43,534 nucleotides of DNA, taken from assembly GCF_009936215.1 (NCBI RefSeq), contig NZ_AP019553.1, positions 1 to 43,534 of the forward strand, written 5' to 3'. The notes under the pieces were generated by a model. It worked only from the letters and a program-made list of their open reading frames with translations, searched no databases and had not been told where the DNA came from. Positions within the stretch are counted from its first letter, which is position 1. Every line of letters begins with the position of its first letter. This document shows, piece by piece, positions 23,126 through 34,426 of the stretch. A program made the position numbers and the translations under genes. Origin of the DNA: Athalassotoga saccharophila (GTDB lineage Bacteria; Thermotogota; Thermotogae; Mesoaciditogales; Mesoaciditogaceae).

Positions 23126-24301
23126 GCTTCAATTATAACATTTTTAGAAATAAACAGTACCATTCGTGTGTATATAATATAGGGGTGTGAAGATGAAAGG
23201 AGGGAGAAAAAGGCTTCCCGATAGGGAAGCCAACATCCAAAATGTCATCACTAATTTTACCAGATGATTTTAAAGATGTGGACGAATTCTTCGAAAAACT
23301 AATAAAAGAATTTCTTGACACGGTCATGAAAGAGTTGGATGAGGAGTTATGTTCCGCTTATTTGGAAAAGGGATACAAGGTATTAAGGACCAAGAAGAGG
23401 AAGATAAAAGTGCTTTTTAATTCTCATTATCTCGAAATATCCTTTACGTATAGGGTGCTTAAGAATGCCAAGAATGAGAAGATAAAGCCCTTGATTGAAT
23501 TTCTTAAGATAAAGCCGAGAGACATTTACACTTCCTCTGTCAAAGAGAAAGCAATAGCGCTTGCAACTGAGATGACATTTTCGAAGGTATCTTCAATTAC
23601 AGGTGCATCTGCAATGAGCATATGGAAATGGCTTCAATTAAATAAGATAGATGAAGATGAAATCTCGACTTACCAGGGGAATACACCTGAGGTTAGAAGT
23701 GAATCGGATGGGATGTTCATATCCGTTAGAGGAAGTGAAAGGAAGGAAGAGATAAAGGTTGGAATAATTTATGACTCAAAGAGGATGATAGGAAAGAATG
23801 GAGATAGGATGAGGAATGAACTTGTGAATAAGAAAATAGTGATTTCATATCCTTGGGAGTTTTCAAAATATTTTTCGGGTCAGATACATTCACGTTCATC
23901 ATATTCGAGCATAATTTATTACTCTTCTGACATGGGAGAGGATGAGAAGAAGGCAGCGGGTGATGTGGGGTTTACGGATAGATTCATAGATCTTTTTCAT
24001 CTTGTAAGATTGGGAGGGAGAAAGGAAGAACTGGTCAAATCTTTTGAATACAAGGGATATTTTGGTTCATGCGAAAGCAACGTCAAAAAAGTAAAGCAAA
24101 GGCTTAAGGGTAGGAGTTGGTCAAAGAGAGGGTTATCTAACATGATAAGGCACATGACGATATCTTTAAACTCTGAGAAAGTGCTAAAGATTCACGAGGT
24201 TAAAGCGCAGAAGAAGCACATTAATGATCAAGACACTCATTTAGGATATATTGATTGTACATTAGCAACTCTGAATAATACTTATGCGGAAGACAAAATT
24301 A

Positions 24302-25635
24302 GGGTCTGTCAATAGTTTTGTGTAAACTCCATTTTTGTCAGTATTCATAAGTATTTAGACACTCTTTCCCCAAAATGTACCTTTAATTGCTGTAAAATTT
24401 GATTCCAGTCTTTTACCTTCATCACCCATTTTTTCTTTATCTCAACTACTGCCAAATAAAGCAATTTGAATATAGCCGTATCGTTAGGTAAAACATCTCT
24501 GTTCTTTGTTTTCCTCCTCAATTGCATGTTAAAACTTTCTATCGGATTTGTAGTATAGATGAGTTTCCTTATCTCAGGAGTAAATTGATACATCGTGGAT
24601 ATCCTGTCAAAACTCTTTTCCCATACATTCACAGCTAAAGGATATTTCTCAGACCACTTTTCTTTCAAAGCGTTTAATCCCTTTCGTGCCGATTCTTCTG
24701 TCGGCGCTTGATATATACTCTTCGTATCCTTGGAGAACTCTTTTAAATCCTTGTACGAAACGTATTTCATTCCATTCCTTATGACATGAACGACGCATCC
24801 CTGCAATTCAGTTTCAGGATAAATCGCTTCAACCGCTTCTTTCATCCCACTAAGTCCATCTGTTGTCATTATGAGAATGTCTTTAACACCACGATTTCGT
24901 AAATCACTTAAAACCTTGGCCCAATACTTGGATGTTTCTGTTTCTGCTATCCACATACCTAAAACATCTTTTTGTCCACCTAAATCTATTCCTACCGCAA
25001 AATAAACCGTCTTGTTTATTACCTGTTCATTTTCCCGCACATTATACCTTATCCCGTCAAGATAAACTATGGCGTATACTTCTTCAAGCCGCCTGTTTCT
25101 CCATTCTTCCATGAGCGGTATTATCTTATCCGTTATCCTCGATAAGGTTTCATTTGAAAGTTCCGCTCCGTAAATATCCTCTATCTGATTCCCAATTTCG
25201 GAGAATGTCATCCCATTAGCATACATGGATATTATCCTGTCTTCTATACCAGAAATATCTCTTTGGCGTTTCTTAACAACCTGAGGTTCAAAATCGGAAT
25301 TCCTGTCTCGTGGAACTTCTATTTCAGTTTCACCGTATTTCGACATAACCGTTTTCTTCGATTTGCCATTTCTTGAATTATCCGTCATCTTAGACTTGTA
25401 ATCGTATTTGGTATATCCAAGTTGGTCCTCTAATTCAGCCTCAAGCATTTCTTCAATAACCGATGAAAACATCCTTTTTAGAGATTCTTCGATACCTGCA
25501 ATATCTTTGATATCATTGTCTTTGATAAACTTTCTGATCTCATCTTTGGACATTAGTCTTTTCTTTTCCATGATTCTCCTCCTTTGAGTTTATTTTACTC
25601 AAAATGGAGGTTTACACAAATAATCTTATACTCCC
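24302..25635 (-). mobile_element. IS256-family element, copy C (full length)
   Basis: 1334 bp on the minus strand, flanked by the 8-bp duplication CAAAATTA (24294-24301 and 25636-25643). Inserted into the ISLre2 transposase gene. Confidence 0.95.
24345..25571 (-). CDS. IS256-family transposase, copy C
   Basis: 408 residues, same protein as copies A, B and E, with all catalytic residues. Its own GGAGGA start site and leader dyad are intact. Confidence 0.95.
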   Translation of the reverse strand: MEKKRLMSKDEIRKFIKDNDIKDIAGIEESLKRMFSSVIEEMLEAELEDQLGYTKYDYKSKMTDNSRNGKSKKTVMSKYGETEIEVPRDRNSDFEPQVVKKRQRDISGIEDRIISMYANGMTFSEIGNQIEDIYGAELSNETLSRITDKIIPLMEEWRNRRLEEVYAIVYLDGIRYNVRENEQVINKTVYFAVGIDLGGQKDVLGMWIAETETSKYWAKVLSDLRNRGVKDILIMTTDGLSGMKEAVEAIYPETELQGCVVHVIRNGMKYVSYKDLKEFSKDTKSIYQAPTEESARKGLNALKEKWSEKYPLAVNVWEKSFDRISTMYQFTPEIRKLIYTTNPIESFNMQLRRKTKNRDVLPNDTAIFKLLYLAVVEIKKKWVMKVKDWNQILQQLKVHFGERVSKYL

Positions 25636-25700
25636 CAAAATTAAGACTCTTCTAAATCCACATTTTACATAATCGTTACACCCCATTACTTTATACACAC

Positions 25701-26771
25701 GTTCTTTGTTTTCCTCCTCAATTGCATGTTAAAACTTTCTATCGGATTTGTAGTATAGATGAGTTTCCTTATCTCAGGAGTAAATTGATACATCGTGGAT
25801 ATCCTGTCAAAACTCTTTTCCCATACATTCACAGCTAAAGGATATTTCTCAGACCACTTTTCTTTCAAAGCGTTTAATCCCTTTCGTGCCGATTCTTCTG
25901 TCGGCGCTTGATATATACTCTTCGTATCCTTGGAGAACTCTTTTAAATCCTTGTACGAAACGTATTTCATTCCATTCCTTATGACATGAACGACGCATCC
26001 CTGCAATTCAGTTTCAGGATAAATCGCTTCAACCGCTTCTTTCATCCCACTAAGTCCATCTGTTGTCATTATGAGAATGTCTTTAACACCACGATTTCGT
26101 AAATCACTTAAAACCTTGGCCCAATACTTGGATGTTTCTGTTTCTGCTATCCACATACCTAAAACATCTTTTTGTCCACCTAAATCTATTCCTACCGCAA
26201 AATAAACCGTCTTGTTTATTACCTGTTCATTTTCCCGCACATTATACCTTATCCCGTCAAGATAAACTATGGCGTATACTTCTTCAAGCCGCCTGTTTCT
26301 CCATTCTTCCATGAGCGGTATTATCTTATCCGTTATCCTCGATAAGGTTTCATTTGAAAGTTCCGCTCCGTAAATATCCTCTATCTGATTCCCAATTTCG
26401 GAGAATGTCATCCCATTAGCATACATGGATATTATCCTGTCTTCTATACCAGAAATATCTCTTTGGCGTTTCTTAACAACCTGAGGTTCAAAATCGGAAT
26501 TCCTGTCTCGTGGAACTTCTATTTCAGTTTCACCGTATTTCGACATAACCGTTTTCTTCGATTTGCCATTTCTTGAATTATCCGTCATCTTAGACTTGTA
26601 ATCGTATTTGGTATATCCAAGTTGGTCCTCTAATTCAGCCTCAAGCATTTCTTCAATAACCGATGAAAACATCCTTTTTAGAGATTCTTCGATACCTGCA
26701 ATATCTTTGATATCATTGTCTTTGATAAACTTTCTGATCTCATCTTTGGACATTAGTCTTTTCTTTTCCAT
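25701..26771 (-). pseudogene. IS256-family transposase, copy D, truncated
   Basis: The first about 357 codons of the transposase, then four foreign residues (VCIK) from the ISLre2 end and a stop. It still includes all three catalytic acidic residues (the E in NPIESFN is about residue 344) but lacks the last 50 residues, and the element has only one end. Confidence 0.9.
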
Positions 26772-26835
26772 GATTCTCCTCCTTTGAGTTTATTTTACTC
26801 AAAATGGAGGTTTACACAAATAATCTTATACTCCC
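25701..26835 (-). mobile_element. IS256-family element, copy D (3'-truncated)
   Basis: Identical to the other copies from its left end (26835) down to the junction at 25701, where ISLre2 sequence begins; about 200 bp including the right terminal repeat are lost. It sits in an IS110 relic (flank TGTCCAAG on the 26836 side). Confidence 0.9.
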
Positions 26836-27143
26836 TGTCCAAGAATTTCTTAAAGCCGTTTTGGGACTGTCTAAAGGTTATGACAACATACTTACATTGT
26901 GTGGATAGTAAAAAGCGGCATCAAATTTCTCAGCAGAGATATCTACACCAACATATACCATACAAATTCCTCCCTTTCATACACTCGTTATAAGTCCGAC
27001 CTTTTGAGGTCATTACTCTAAATCATGTTTGTGGAGGAAGCTAAATCTAAACACAAGCTCAGAGGCTTAAGTATATAGCTAGCTTCTACACAGAATCTGA
27101 TTTGGGTTTCAAGGCTCTTTACTTATTATTCTACACGAGTATA
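26836..27143 (-). mobile_element. IS110-family relic (5' part of transposase and left end)
   Basis: Matches 18735-19187 of the full IS110 element: the first about 42 codons of the transposase (ATG at 26961, VYVGVDISAEKFD...) with small deletions, then the non-coding left region with a single 69-bp unit, ending at CTACACGAGTATA. Interrupted by IS256 copy D. Confidence 0.85.
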
Positions 27144-27189
27144 ATATAGAGTGATTAATCTTTAGCACTAATTTGGAGGAAAATCAAAA

Positions 27190-29667
27190 GTGAACACAAA
27201 AGAGGAAAAGTTTTATGAAGCGTTGAGGAATGTGTTTATTGGAGCAAATGTAGAAGGACAAGGTGGCTTCATAAACTTAATGAAGATAAAGTCTAATTAC
27301 TACAGTAAAATTGAACAATTACTTCATGAAGACATCGAAAGCGCATTAAAAAAATATCCCAATTTCAGGGATGAGTTGTTTGACAAATTATATTCTTTTT
27401 TTAGCCGTTACTTTACCGAGAGTGGTTCAATCTATTTCAATTCAACGCCTTTTCATAATAATATCTATGAAAAAGTTTATACAGACGACAAAGATGTTAT
27501 TTTATTTTGGAAGACGCAAATGCTTTATTACGTGAAGACAGACCGTATATTTAGAAGTATGCCTGTTGAATTCGATAATTTTAAGTTTTATTTTGATGCT
27601 TCTACTACTGAAAACAAAAAGGCTAATGAAAAGCGCAATTTGATTTATGAACTTAAAGAGGTAAAAGATGATAAAACAATAGTATTCAATGTTATTTATT
27701 CTGAGAAAGGGAAAGTAACCAAAAATGATGACATAATTAAACAGCTTAAGAAAAATAACATTCAGATAACAGATGAGGATTTAGATAGAGCATTTAGGAT
27801 ATTTGAAAAACAAAGTGAAGTAGATTTCTTCATTAACAAAAATGCTAAAGCATTTCTTCAAGAGCAATTTAAACTTTGGAGTTACCAATACTTCTGGGAA
27901 GGTGCCAAGGAATGGACATCTGACCGTGTAAATGAGTTGCAGATACTAAAAGATATAGCATTTAAGATAATCGATTTTATTTCTCAATTTGAAGATGAAC
28001 TTGTAAAGATATGGAATAAACCAAAGTTTGTCAAAAATAGCAATTATGTTATTACACTGGATAGGATAAAAGATGAAAAACTTATTGAAAAGATTCTAAA
28101 CCACAAAAATATTAATGAGCAGATAAAAGAGTGGCAAGAACTTGGAATTGTGGATGAACAATTCAAAATTGAAGATGTTGTAGTTACTGATCTTACAGGA
28201 GTACACTTAAATGATAAATACAAATTTTTGCCAATCGATACTAAATACTTCAAAGACCTTGAATTAGAAATTTTGGATTTATTTGATGATTTAGACAAAT
28301 CTTTAGACGGCTGGCTGATTAAGAGCGAAAACTACCAGGCATTGAATACAATCTTGCCAAAATTCAAAGAGAAAGTGCAGACAATTTATATTGACCCACC
28401 GTTTAATCTTGATTCATCTGATCAGTTTTTATACCGAACCAATTACAAAGATGCTAACTGGGCAACATTGCTGGAAAACAGATTGAAAATTGCAAAAGAT
28501 TGGCTGAATGGAAAAGGAAGCATTTTTGTAAGATGTGATTATAATGGGAATTGGATTGTAAGACCACTGATGGATAATATTTTGGGGAAAGAGAATTTTA
28601 AGAATGAAATAATTATAAATAAATCAATTAGAATTAAAACTGAAGGTAATAAATTCCCAACATGGCATGATACTTTTTATTTTTACTCAAAGAATGGTGA
28701 TAGTTCGTTTTTCAACCACGTAACCGAGAGAAGGAAAGAAGAAGAATGGCGATCAATTGACACAGAAGGGGAATCATGGGAAATTGTGTCTAGAGATATG
28801 CTGAATTTATTTTCGAAGGAGAATCTTAAAATAGATAAAGAAGGGAATTACATAACACGAGCAAGAATAGTGTTAGGAAGAGAAATAGTTCCGAGAGAAG
28901 GTCGTAGATTTCCATCACAGAAAGTTATCTCTGAATTAGAAAAACAAGGCAGAATAAGGTTTAGTCAAAATGGTAACCCACAAATGTTAAAACCAAATGA
29001 AATATATTTAACAGATAATTGGTCTAATATTTATGGTTATGCAAGTGAATGGGATTTCCAAACTGAAAATTCAGAATTTGGAGTAATGCGTTGTATAGAA
29101 TCTACTTCCAACAATGGCGATTTGATTCTCGATTTCTTTCTTGGGTCTGGGACAACAACAGCAGTAGCACATAAACTTGGCAGAAAATGGATCGGCATTG
29201 AGATGGGAGAACATTTTTACAGCGTAGTTTTGCCAAGAATGAAAAGGGTTTTGTTTTATGATAAATCTGGAATCTCAAAAGATGTGCAAGAATATTACAA
29301 CGAAAAACAAGCAGGCGGATTTTTTAAATACTACGAACTTGAGCAGTATGAAGAAGCACTTGCGAATTGTAAATATGAAGATGGAGACTTGTTTAATTCG
29401 CCAGGCAAAAATCCGTATCAAGAATATGTTTTTATGAAAGATAAAAAGATGCTTGATGCGTTAGAGATTGATTATAAAAGCAACAAAGTGAAAGTGGATT
29501 TGTCACAACTCTATCCAAATATTGATATTGCTGAGACTCTATCTAATCTTACTGGCAAATGGATAAAGAAAATTAGTGAAAGTGAAGTAGAATTTGAAGA
29601 TGGAACAAAGATTAACATACAAGACTTAGATTATAAACTGATAAAGCCTTTAATTTGGTGGGAATGA
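27190..29667 (+). CDS. mod: Type III restriction-modification methyltransferase (Mod)
   Basis: 825-residue adenine-N6 DNA methyltransferase. Motif order is of the beta class: the catalytic motif DPPF (DPPFNLDSSDQF) at about 402, then the AdoMet-binding motif DFFLGSGTTTAVAHK at about 648. The N-terminal 390 residues and the segment between the motifs provide target recognition. The GTG start at 27190 is preceded by GGAGG. The stop overlaps the res start (ATGA at 29664-29667), so the two subunits are translationally coupled. Mod alone can methylate; with res interrupted the plasmid would currently have an orphan methyltransferase. Confidence 0.9.
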   Translation: MNTKEEKFYEALRNVFIGANVEGQGGFINLMKIKSNYYSKIEQLLHEDIESALKKYPNFRDELFDKLYSFFSRYFTESGSIYFNSTPFHNNIYEKVYTDDKDVILFWKTQMLYYVKTDRIFRSMPVEFDNFKFYFDASTTENKKANEKRNLIYELKEVKDDKTIVFNVIYSEKGKVTKNDDIIKQLKKNNIQITDEDLDRAFRIFEKQSEVDFFINKNAKAFLQEQFKLWSYQYFWEGAKEWTSDRVNELQILKDIAFKIIDFISQFEDELVKIWNKPKFVKNSNYVITLDRIKDEKLIEKILNHKNINEQIKEWQELGIVDEQFKIEDVVVTDLTGVHLNDKYKFLPIDTKYFKDLELEILDLFDDLDKSLDGWLIKSENYQALNTILPKFKEKVQTIYIDPPFNLDSSDQFLYRTNYKDANWATLLENRLKIAKDWLNGKGSIFVRCDYNGNWIVRPLMDNILGKENFKNEIIINKSIRIKTEGNKFPTWHDTFYFYSKNGDSSFFNHVTERRKEEEWRSIDTEGESWEIVSRDMLNLFSKENLKIDKEGNYITRARIVLGREIVPREGRRFPSQKVISELEKQGRIRFSQNGNPQMLKPNEIYLTDNWSNIYGYASEWDFQTENSEFGVMRCIESTSNNGDLILDFFLGSGTTTAVAHKLGRKWIGIEMGEHFYSVVLPRMKRVLFYDKSGISKDVQEYYNEKQAGGFFKYYELEQYEEALANCKYEDGDLFNSPGKNPYQEYVFMKDKKMLDALEIDYKSNKVKVDLSQLYPNIDIAETLSNLTGKWIKKISESEVEFEDGTKINIQDLDYKLIKPLIWWE

Positions 29668-30411
29668 TAAAAATGGAACTATACTTACAAAATATAATGG
29701 AATCAATACAATTTGAAAATTTACCTTCAGAGTGGACTAACTTTGACTTTGTCAAGTTTTCAGATAAAAAGAAACTATTTGATTACCAACAGGATGCATT
29801 GAAAAACGTATTGAAAGCTTTGTATAAGTATTACAAAGATTTCAATGCAGATAAAAGACTATTCTTTCAATTTTATAAAAACAATGGTTTCTCTGAAAAT
29901 TTAGATTTTGTGATTAATAATAATAAGATCCTAAGTATCTTTGAAGAATTTAACAATGATTATGGAATTACAGGAAATACAATTGCTTTTTATAACTTCA
30001 TAAACCGTATGAGTTTCTGGATGGCTACAGGTAGCGGTAAAACTATTGTCATCGTTAAATTAATTGAATTGCTTATCAACTTAATGAAAGAGAATCAAAT
30101 ACCCAAAAAAGATATACTCTTTCTTACATACAGAGAGGATCTTATAGATCAGTTTAAAAGTCACATAGAAGAATTTAATAAGTCTATAGGCAATTTGAAT
30201 ATAAATCTAAATGATCTAAAGCAATATGACAGCATAAAAAGAGAAAGTAGAATGAACATTAACAATGGAGTTGATATTTTTTATTACCGAAGTGATTTAA
30301 TATCAGACGAACAGAAAGACAAAATCATAGATTTTAGAAATTACGATAATAATGGTAATTGGTATATTTTACTTGATGAAGCACATAAAGGGGACAGAGA
30401 AGACAGTAAAA

Positions 30412-31745
30412 GGGTCTGTCAATAGTTTTGTGTAAACTCCATTTTTGTCAGTATTCATAAGTATTTAGACACTCTTTCCCCAAAATGTACCTTTAATTGC
30501 TGTAAAATTTGATTCCAGTCTTTTACCTTCATCACCCATTTTTTCTTTATCTCAACTACTGCCAAATAAAGCAATTTGAATATAGCCGTATCGTTAGGTA
30601 AAACATCTCTGTTCTTTGTTTTCCTCCTCAATTGCATGTTAAAACTTTCTATCGGATTTGTAGTATAGATGAGTTTCCTTATCTCAGGAGTAAATTGATA
30701 CATCGTGGATATCCTGTCAAAACTCTTTTCCCATACATTCACAGCTAAAGGATATTTCTCAGACCACTTTTCTTTCAAAGCGTTTAATCCCTTTCGTGCC
30801 GATTCTTCTGTCGGCGCTTGATATATACTCTTCGTATCCTTGGAGAACTCTTTTAAATCCTTGTACGAAACGTATTTCATTCCATTCCTTATGACATGAA
30901 CGACGCATCCCTGCAATTCAGTTTCAGGATAAATCGCTTCAACCGCTTCTTTCATCCCACTAAGTCCATCTGTTGTCATTATGAGAATGTCTTTAACACC
31001 ACGATTTCGTAAATCACTTAAAACCTTGGCCCAATACTTGGATGTTTCTGTTTCTGCTATCCACATACCTAAAACATCTTTTTGTCCACCTAAATCTATT
31101 CCTACCGCAAAATAAACCGTCTTGTTTATTACCTGTTCATTTTCCCGCACATTATACCTTATCCCGTCAAGATAAACTATGGCGTATACTTCTTCAAGCC
31201 GCCTGTTTCTCCATTCTTCCATGAGCGGTATTATCTTATCCGTTATCCTCGATAAGGTTTCATTTGAAAGTTCCGCTCCGTAAATATCCTCTATCTGATT
31301 CCCAATTTCGGAGAATGTCATCCCATTAGCATACATGGATATTATCCTGTCTTCTATACCAGAAATATCTCTTTGGCGTTTCTTAACAACCTGAGGTTCA
31401 AAATCGGAATTCCTGTCTCGTGGAACTTCTATTTCAGTTTCACCGTATTTCGACATAACCGTTTTCTTCGATTTGCCATTTCTTGAATTATCCGTCATCT
31501 TAGACTTGTAATCGTATTTGGTATATCCAAGTTGGTCCTCTAATTCAGCCTCAAGCATTTCTTCAATAACCGATGAAAACATCCTTTTTAGAGATTCTTC
31601 GATACCTGCAATATCTTTGATATCATTGTCTTTGATAAACTTTCTGATCTCATCTTTGGACATTAGTCTTTTCTTTTCCATGATTCTCCTCCTTTGAGTT
31701 TATTTTACTCAAAATGGAGGTTTACACAAATAATCTTATACTCCC
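30412..31745 (-). mobile_element. IS256-family element, copy E (full length), in res
   Basis: 1334 bp on the minus strand with the 8-bp duplication CAGTAAAA at 30404-30411 and 31746-31753. Inserted directly after the codons for DEAHKGDREDSK. Confidence 0.97.
30455..31681 (-). CDS. IS256-family transposase, copy E
   Basis: 408 residues, same protein as the other full copies; intact catalytic residues and start signals. It is antisense to res. Confidence 0.95.
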   Translation of the reverse strand: MEKKRLMSKDEIRKFIKDNDIKDIAGIEESLKRMFSSVIEEMLEAELEDQLGYTKYDYKSKMTDNSRNGKSKKTVMSKYGETEIEVPRDRNSDFEPQVVKKRQRDISGIEDRIISMYANGMTFSEIGNQIEDIYGAELSNETLSRITDKIIPLMEEWRNRRLEEVYAIVYLDGIRYNVRENEQVINKTVYFAVGIDLGGQKDVLGMWIAETETSKYWAKVLSDLRNRGVKDILIMTTDGLSGMKEAVEAIYPETELQGCVVHVIRNGMKYVSYKDLKEFSKDTKSIYQAPTEESARKGLNALKEKWSEKYPLAVNVWEKSFDRISTMYQFTPEIRKLIYTTNPIESFNMQLRRKTKNRDVLPNDTAIFKLLYLAVVEIKKKWVMKVKDWNQILQQLKVHFGERVSKYL

Positions 31746-34426
31746 CAGTAAAAGGCAACAATTTTATTCTTTATTATCTCGTAATGGTTTCTTATTTAAT
31801 TTTTCTGCTACTTTTACAGATCCAATAGATTTTGCAACATGTGCTTTTAATTTTAATTTGGAAAAATTTATTCAACAAGGATATGGTAAGCATATTTATA
31901 TTTCGCAATCAGATATATCAGCATTAGCAAAAAAAGAAGATTTTACGGAAACACAAAAGAAAGTTACTATTCTTAAAGTATTACTCTTACACACTTATAT
32001 TAAGAAACAAAAGAAGGATATTTCCAAATATTATCATAATCCGTTAATATTGACGCTTGTAAATTCTGTAAATACAGAAGATTCTGATTTGTATTTATTT
32101 TTTAGGGAAATAGTAAATATTGCAAATAAAGATTTTGATAATGATGTACTATCAAAAGCAAAGCAAGAATTATTAAGAAATTTGAATGGACAATGTGAGT
32201 TTGATAATGAAAAAATTGATTTACTACAAAACACGATAGATAATTTAACATATGAAGACATCTTAGAAGGTGCTTTTAATTCAAACAATCCTGGTAGAAT
32301 AGAAATTTTAAAAATACCTGGCAATAGACAAGAAATCATTTTAAAACTCGCGACGAGTGATAGGCCTTTTGCTTTAATTAAGATAGGTGATATTTCTGAT
32401 TGGTTAAAGAATAAACTTAATGGATATCAGATTATAGAAAGATTTGATAATGAGAGCTTTTTTAGAGATATTAATAGAGACAATTCAGATATAAATATTT
32501 TGATGGGATCTCGTTCATTTTACGAAGGCTGGGATAGTAATCGGCCAAATATAATTTTATATATAAATATCGGTAAGGGAATTGACGCAAGAAAGTTTGT
32601 TCTTCAATCCATTGGTAGAGGAGTAAGAGTGGAACCACTACCAAATAAAAGAAAACGGTTGCAATTTTTATATAATAACAATGAAATTGATATTAGTATC
32701 TTCAATAATCTTAAAGATAAAGTCAAATTCATTGAAACTTTATTTGTATTCGGCACTAAAGTAGAAAATTTAAAGGAAGTAATTGAAACGCTCAAAGAGG
32801 AAGAACAGGAGGAACTCATAGGAGACTTATTTGAAATTAATCCACAAATAAAAGACAAATTATTGCTTATACCTACATATAAAGAAAGTGGCAAACTTTT
32901 GGTAGATGAAAGAAATACTTTTCCTATAAATAAAGAAGATTATGATTTAATCAAGAATTATGTTAATTTCGTCGATGATAAAATCAAAATTGTTAAATAT
33001 GATTGCCAGCCTAAAGTATTAGTTAAAATAAAAGATAGTCTTTCAGATAGCACTTATACCAATTATTATAAAATAGACGGAAATATCATGGCTTTAAACA
33101 AACCAGAATTAATATTTACTTCTATTTTAAAGCATTTTTCTATTCATGATGATGAATTGTCAGAATTTAAAAAAATTGAAAATGAGATTATACATTTTAA
33201 ACAGATAAAAATATCAAAAGATAAAGCCAACAATATAAGAGAAAAGATTGAAAAAATTAGGAATTACGATAAAAAACAAGATGAAATAAACAAACTTAAA
33301 AATGATTTGAATTCAGGGTCAATAAACCTTGATCAATTTACAGAAAAGATACAAAAATTAGGAGAACAATATCCAGAATTTCTTAAGGAAGATCATTTAC
33401 ATATAAAATATCTGTCTAAATATTACTATATTCCCATTCTCCTTTCAGAAGATGATAACATTATATACATTAAGCACATTATCAAAGTAGGCAGTGAGTC
33501 TAAATTTGTGGAAGACTTAGAAGAATATTTAAAGAAAGATAGTAACTTTTTCAGTAAATTTGATTGGTGGTTTTTTTCAAAAATTGATGAAACATTAGAT
33601 GAGATTTACATTCCTTACTACCAGCCTAAGGTAAATAAAATGGAGAAGTTCAAGCCTGATTTTATTTTTTGGATGCAAAAAGGGAATGAATATATAATTT
33701 TGTTTGTTGATCCTAAGGGAACAGAATTTTCAGATGCATATAGAAAAATAGATGGATTTAAACACATATTCTCGGACGAATCGGGTAAGTGCAAAATATT
33801 CAAATATAACGAATTTAGTGTAAAAGTTTGTCTATTATTGAAGACTGAAGATATAAGTAAAGTTCCGCAAGAATATAGGCAATACTGGTTTGATAATTTA
33901 GAAATTCTTGCACACAAAATTTTTGAATTAACGAAGCTGGAGAAGTAATTCATATCAAACACAAGATAAACCAAAGTACGTATTTATAAAATATAGTCAT
34001 TGGAAAAAACTGGGAGTATAAGATTATTTGTGTAAACCTCCATTTTGAGTAAAATAAACTCAAAGGAGGAGAATCATGGAAAAGAAAAGACTAATGTCCA
34101 AAGATGAGATCAGAAAGTTTATCAAAGACAATGATATCAAAGATATTGCAGGTATCGAAGAATCTCTAAAAAGGATGTTTTCATCGGTTATTGAAGAAAT
34201 GCTTGAGGCTGAATTAGAGGACCAACTTGGATATACCAAATACGATTACAAGTCTAAGATGACGGATAATTCAAGAAATGGCAAATCGAAGAAAACGGTT
34301 ATGTCGAAATACGGTGAAACTGAAATAGAAGTTCCACGAGACAGGAATTCCGATTTTGAACCTCAGGTTGTTAAGAAACGCCAAAGAGATATTTCTGGTA
34401 TAGAAGACAGGATAATATCCATGTAT

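Larger units (their letters stand above)
23242..25672 (+). pseudogene. ISLre2-family (UPF0236) transposase interrupted by IS256
   Basis: The frame 23242-24301 continues at 25644-25672 after the nested element is removed, restoring a 362-residue protein that ends in EDKIKTLLNPHFT. Family features: an N-terminal LRTKKRKIKVLFNSHYLEIS zinc-finger-like start, RSESDGMFISVRGSERKEEI with the acidic residue cluster of the catalytic core, and the C-terminal YFGSCESNVKKVKQRLKGRS and WSKRGLSNM signatures. The insertion is only 10 codons from the end; the interrupted product gains four residues (RVCQ) from IS256 and stops, so residual function is possible. Confidence 0.8.
23166..25700 (+). mobile_element. 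ISLre2-family element with an IS256 copy nested inside
   Basis: Ends GTGTGTATATAATATAGGGG at the left and the complement of GTGTGTATAAAGTAATGGGG at the right form an inverted repeat. Removing the nested IS256 (24302-25635 plus one 8-bp duplication) leaves an element of about 1.2 kb with one transposase gene. The right end abuts the interior of IS256 copy D, so a deletion probably occurred at this end. Confidence 0.8.
29664..33948 (+). pseudogene. res: Type III restriction enzyme helicase/nuclease (Res), interrupted by IS256
   Basis: The frame 29664-30411 continues at 31754-33948; without the insertion and one duplicated 8-mer it encodes 980 residues with no other defect. The helicase part has Walker A MATGSGKT (about 120-127) and Walker B/DEAH DEAHKGDRED (about 238-247), directly followed by the insertion. 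The helicase C-terminal part shows MGSRSFYEGWDSNRPNIIL and FVLQSIGRGVRVEPL (motif VI), and the C-terminal endonuclease domain carries a PD...DPKG motif (PDFIFWMQKGNEY then FVDPKGTEFSD). The interrupted product would be a helicase fragment. Exact target duplication means precise excision would restore it. Confidence 0.9.

Noticed and set aside
31714-31753. ATG at the IS256 end (MEVYTNNLILP) as a real start for the downstream half of res, and the same ATG at 11913 for the membrane protein
   Set aside because: It is created by the outward-reading insertion-sequence end in both places and has no ribosome-binding site, though weak outward expression cannot be excluded.
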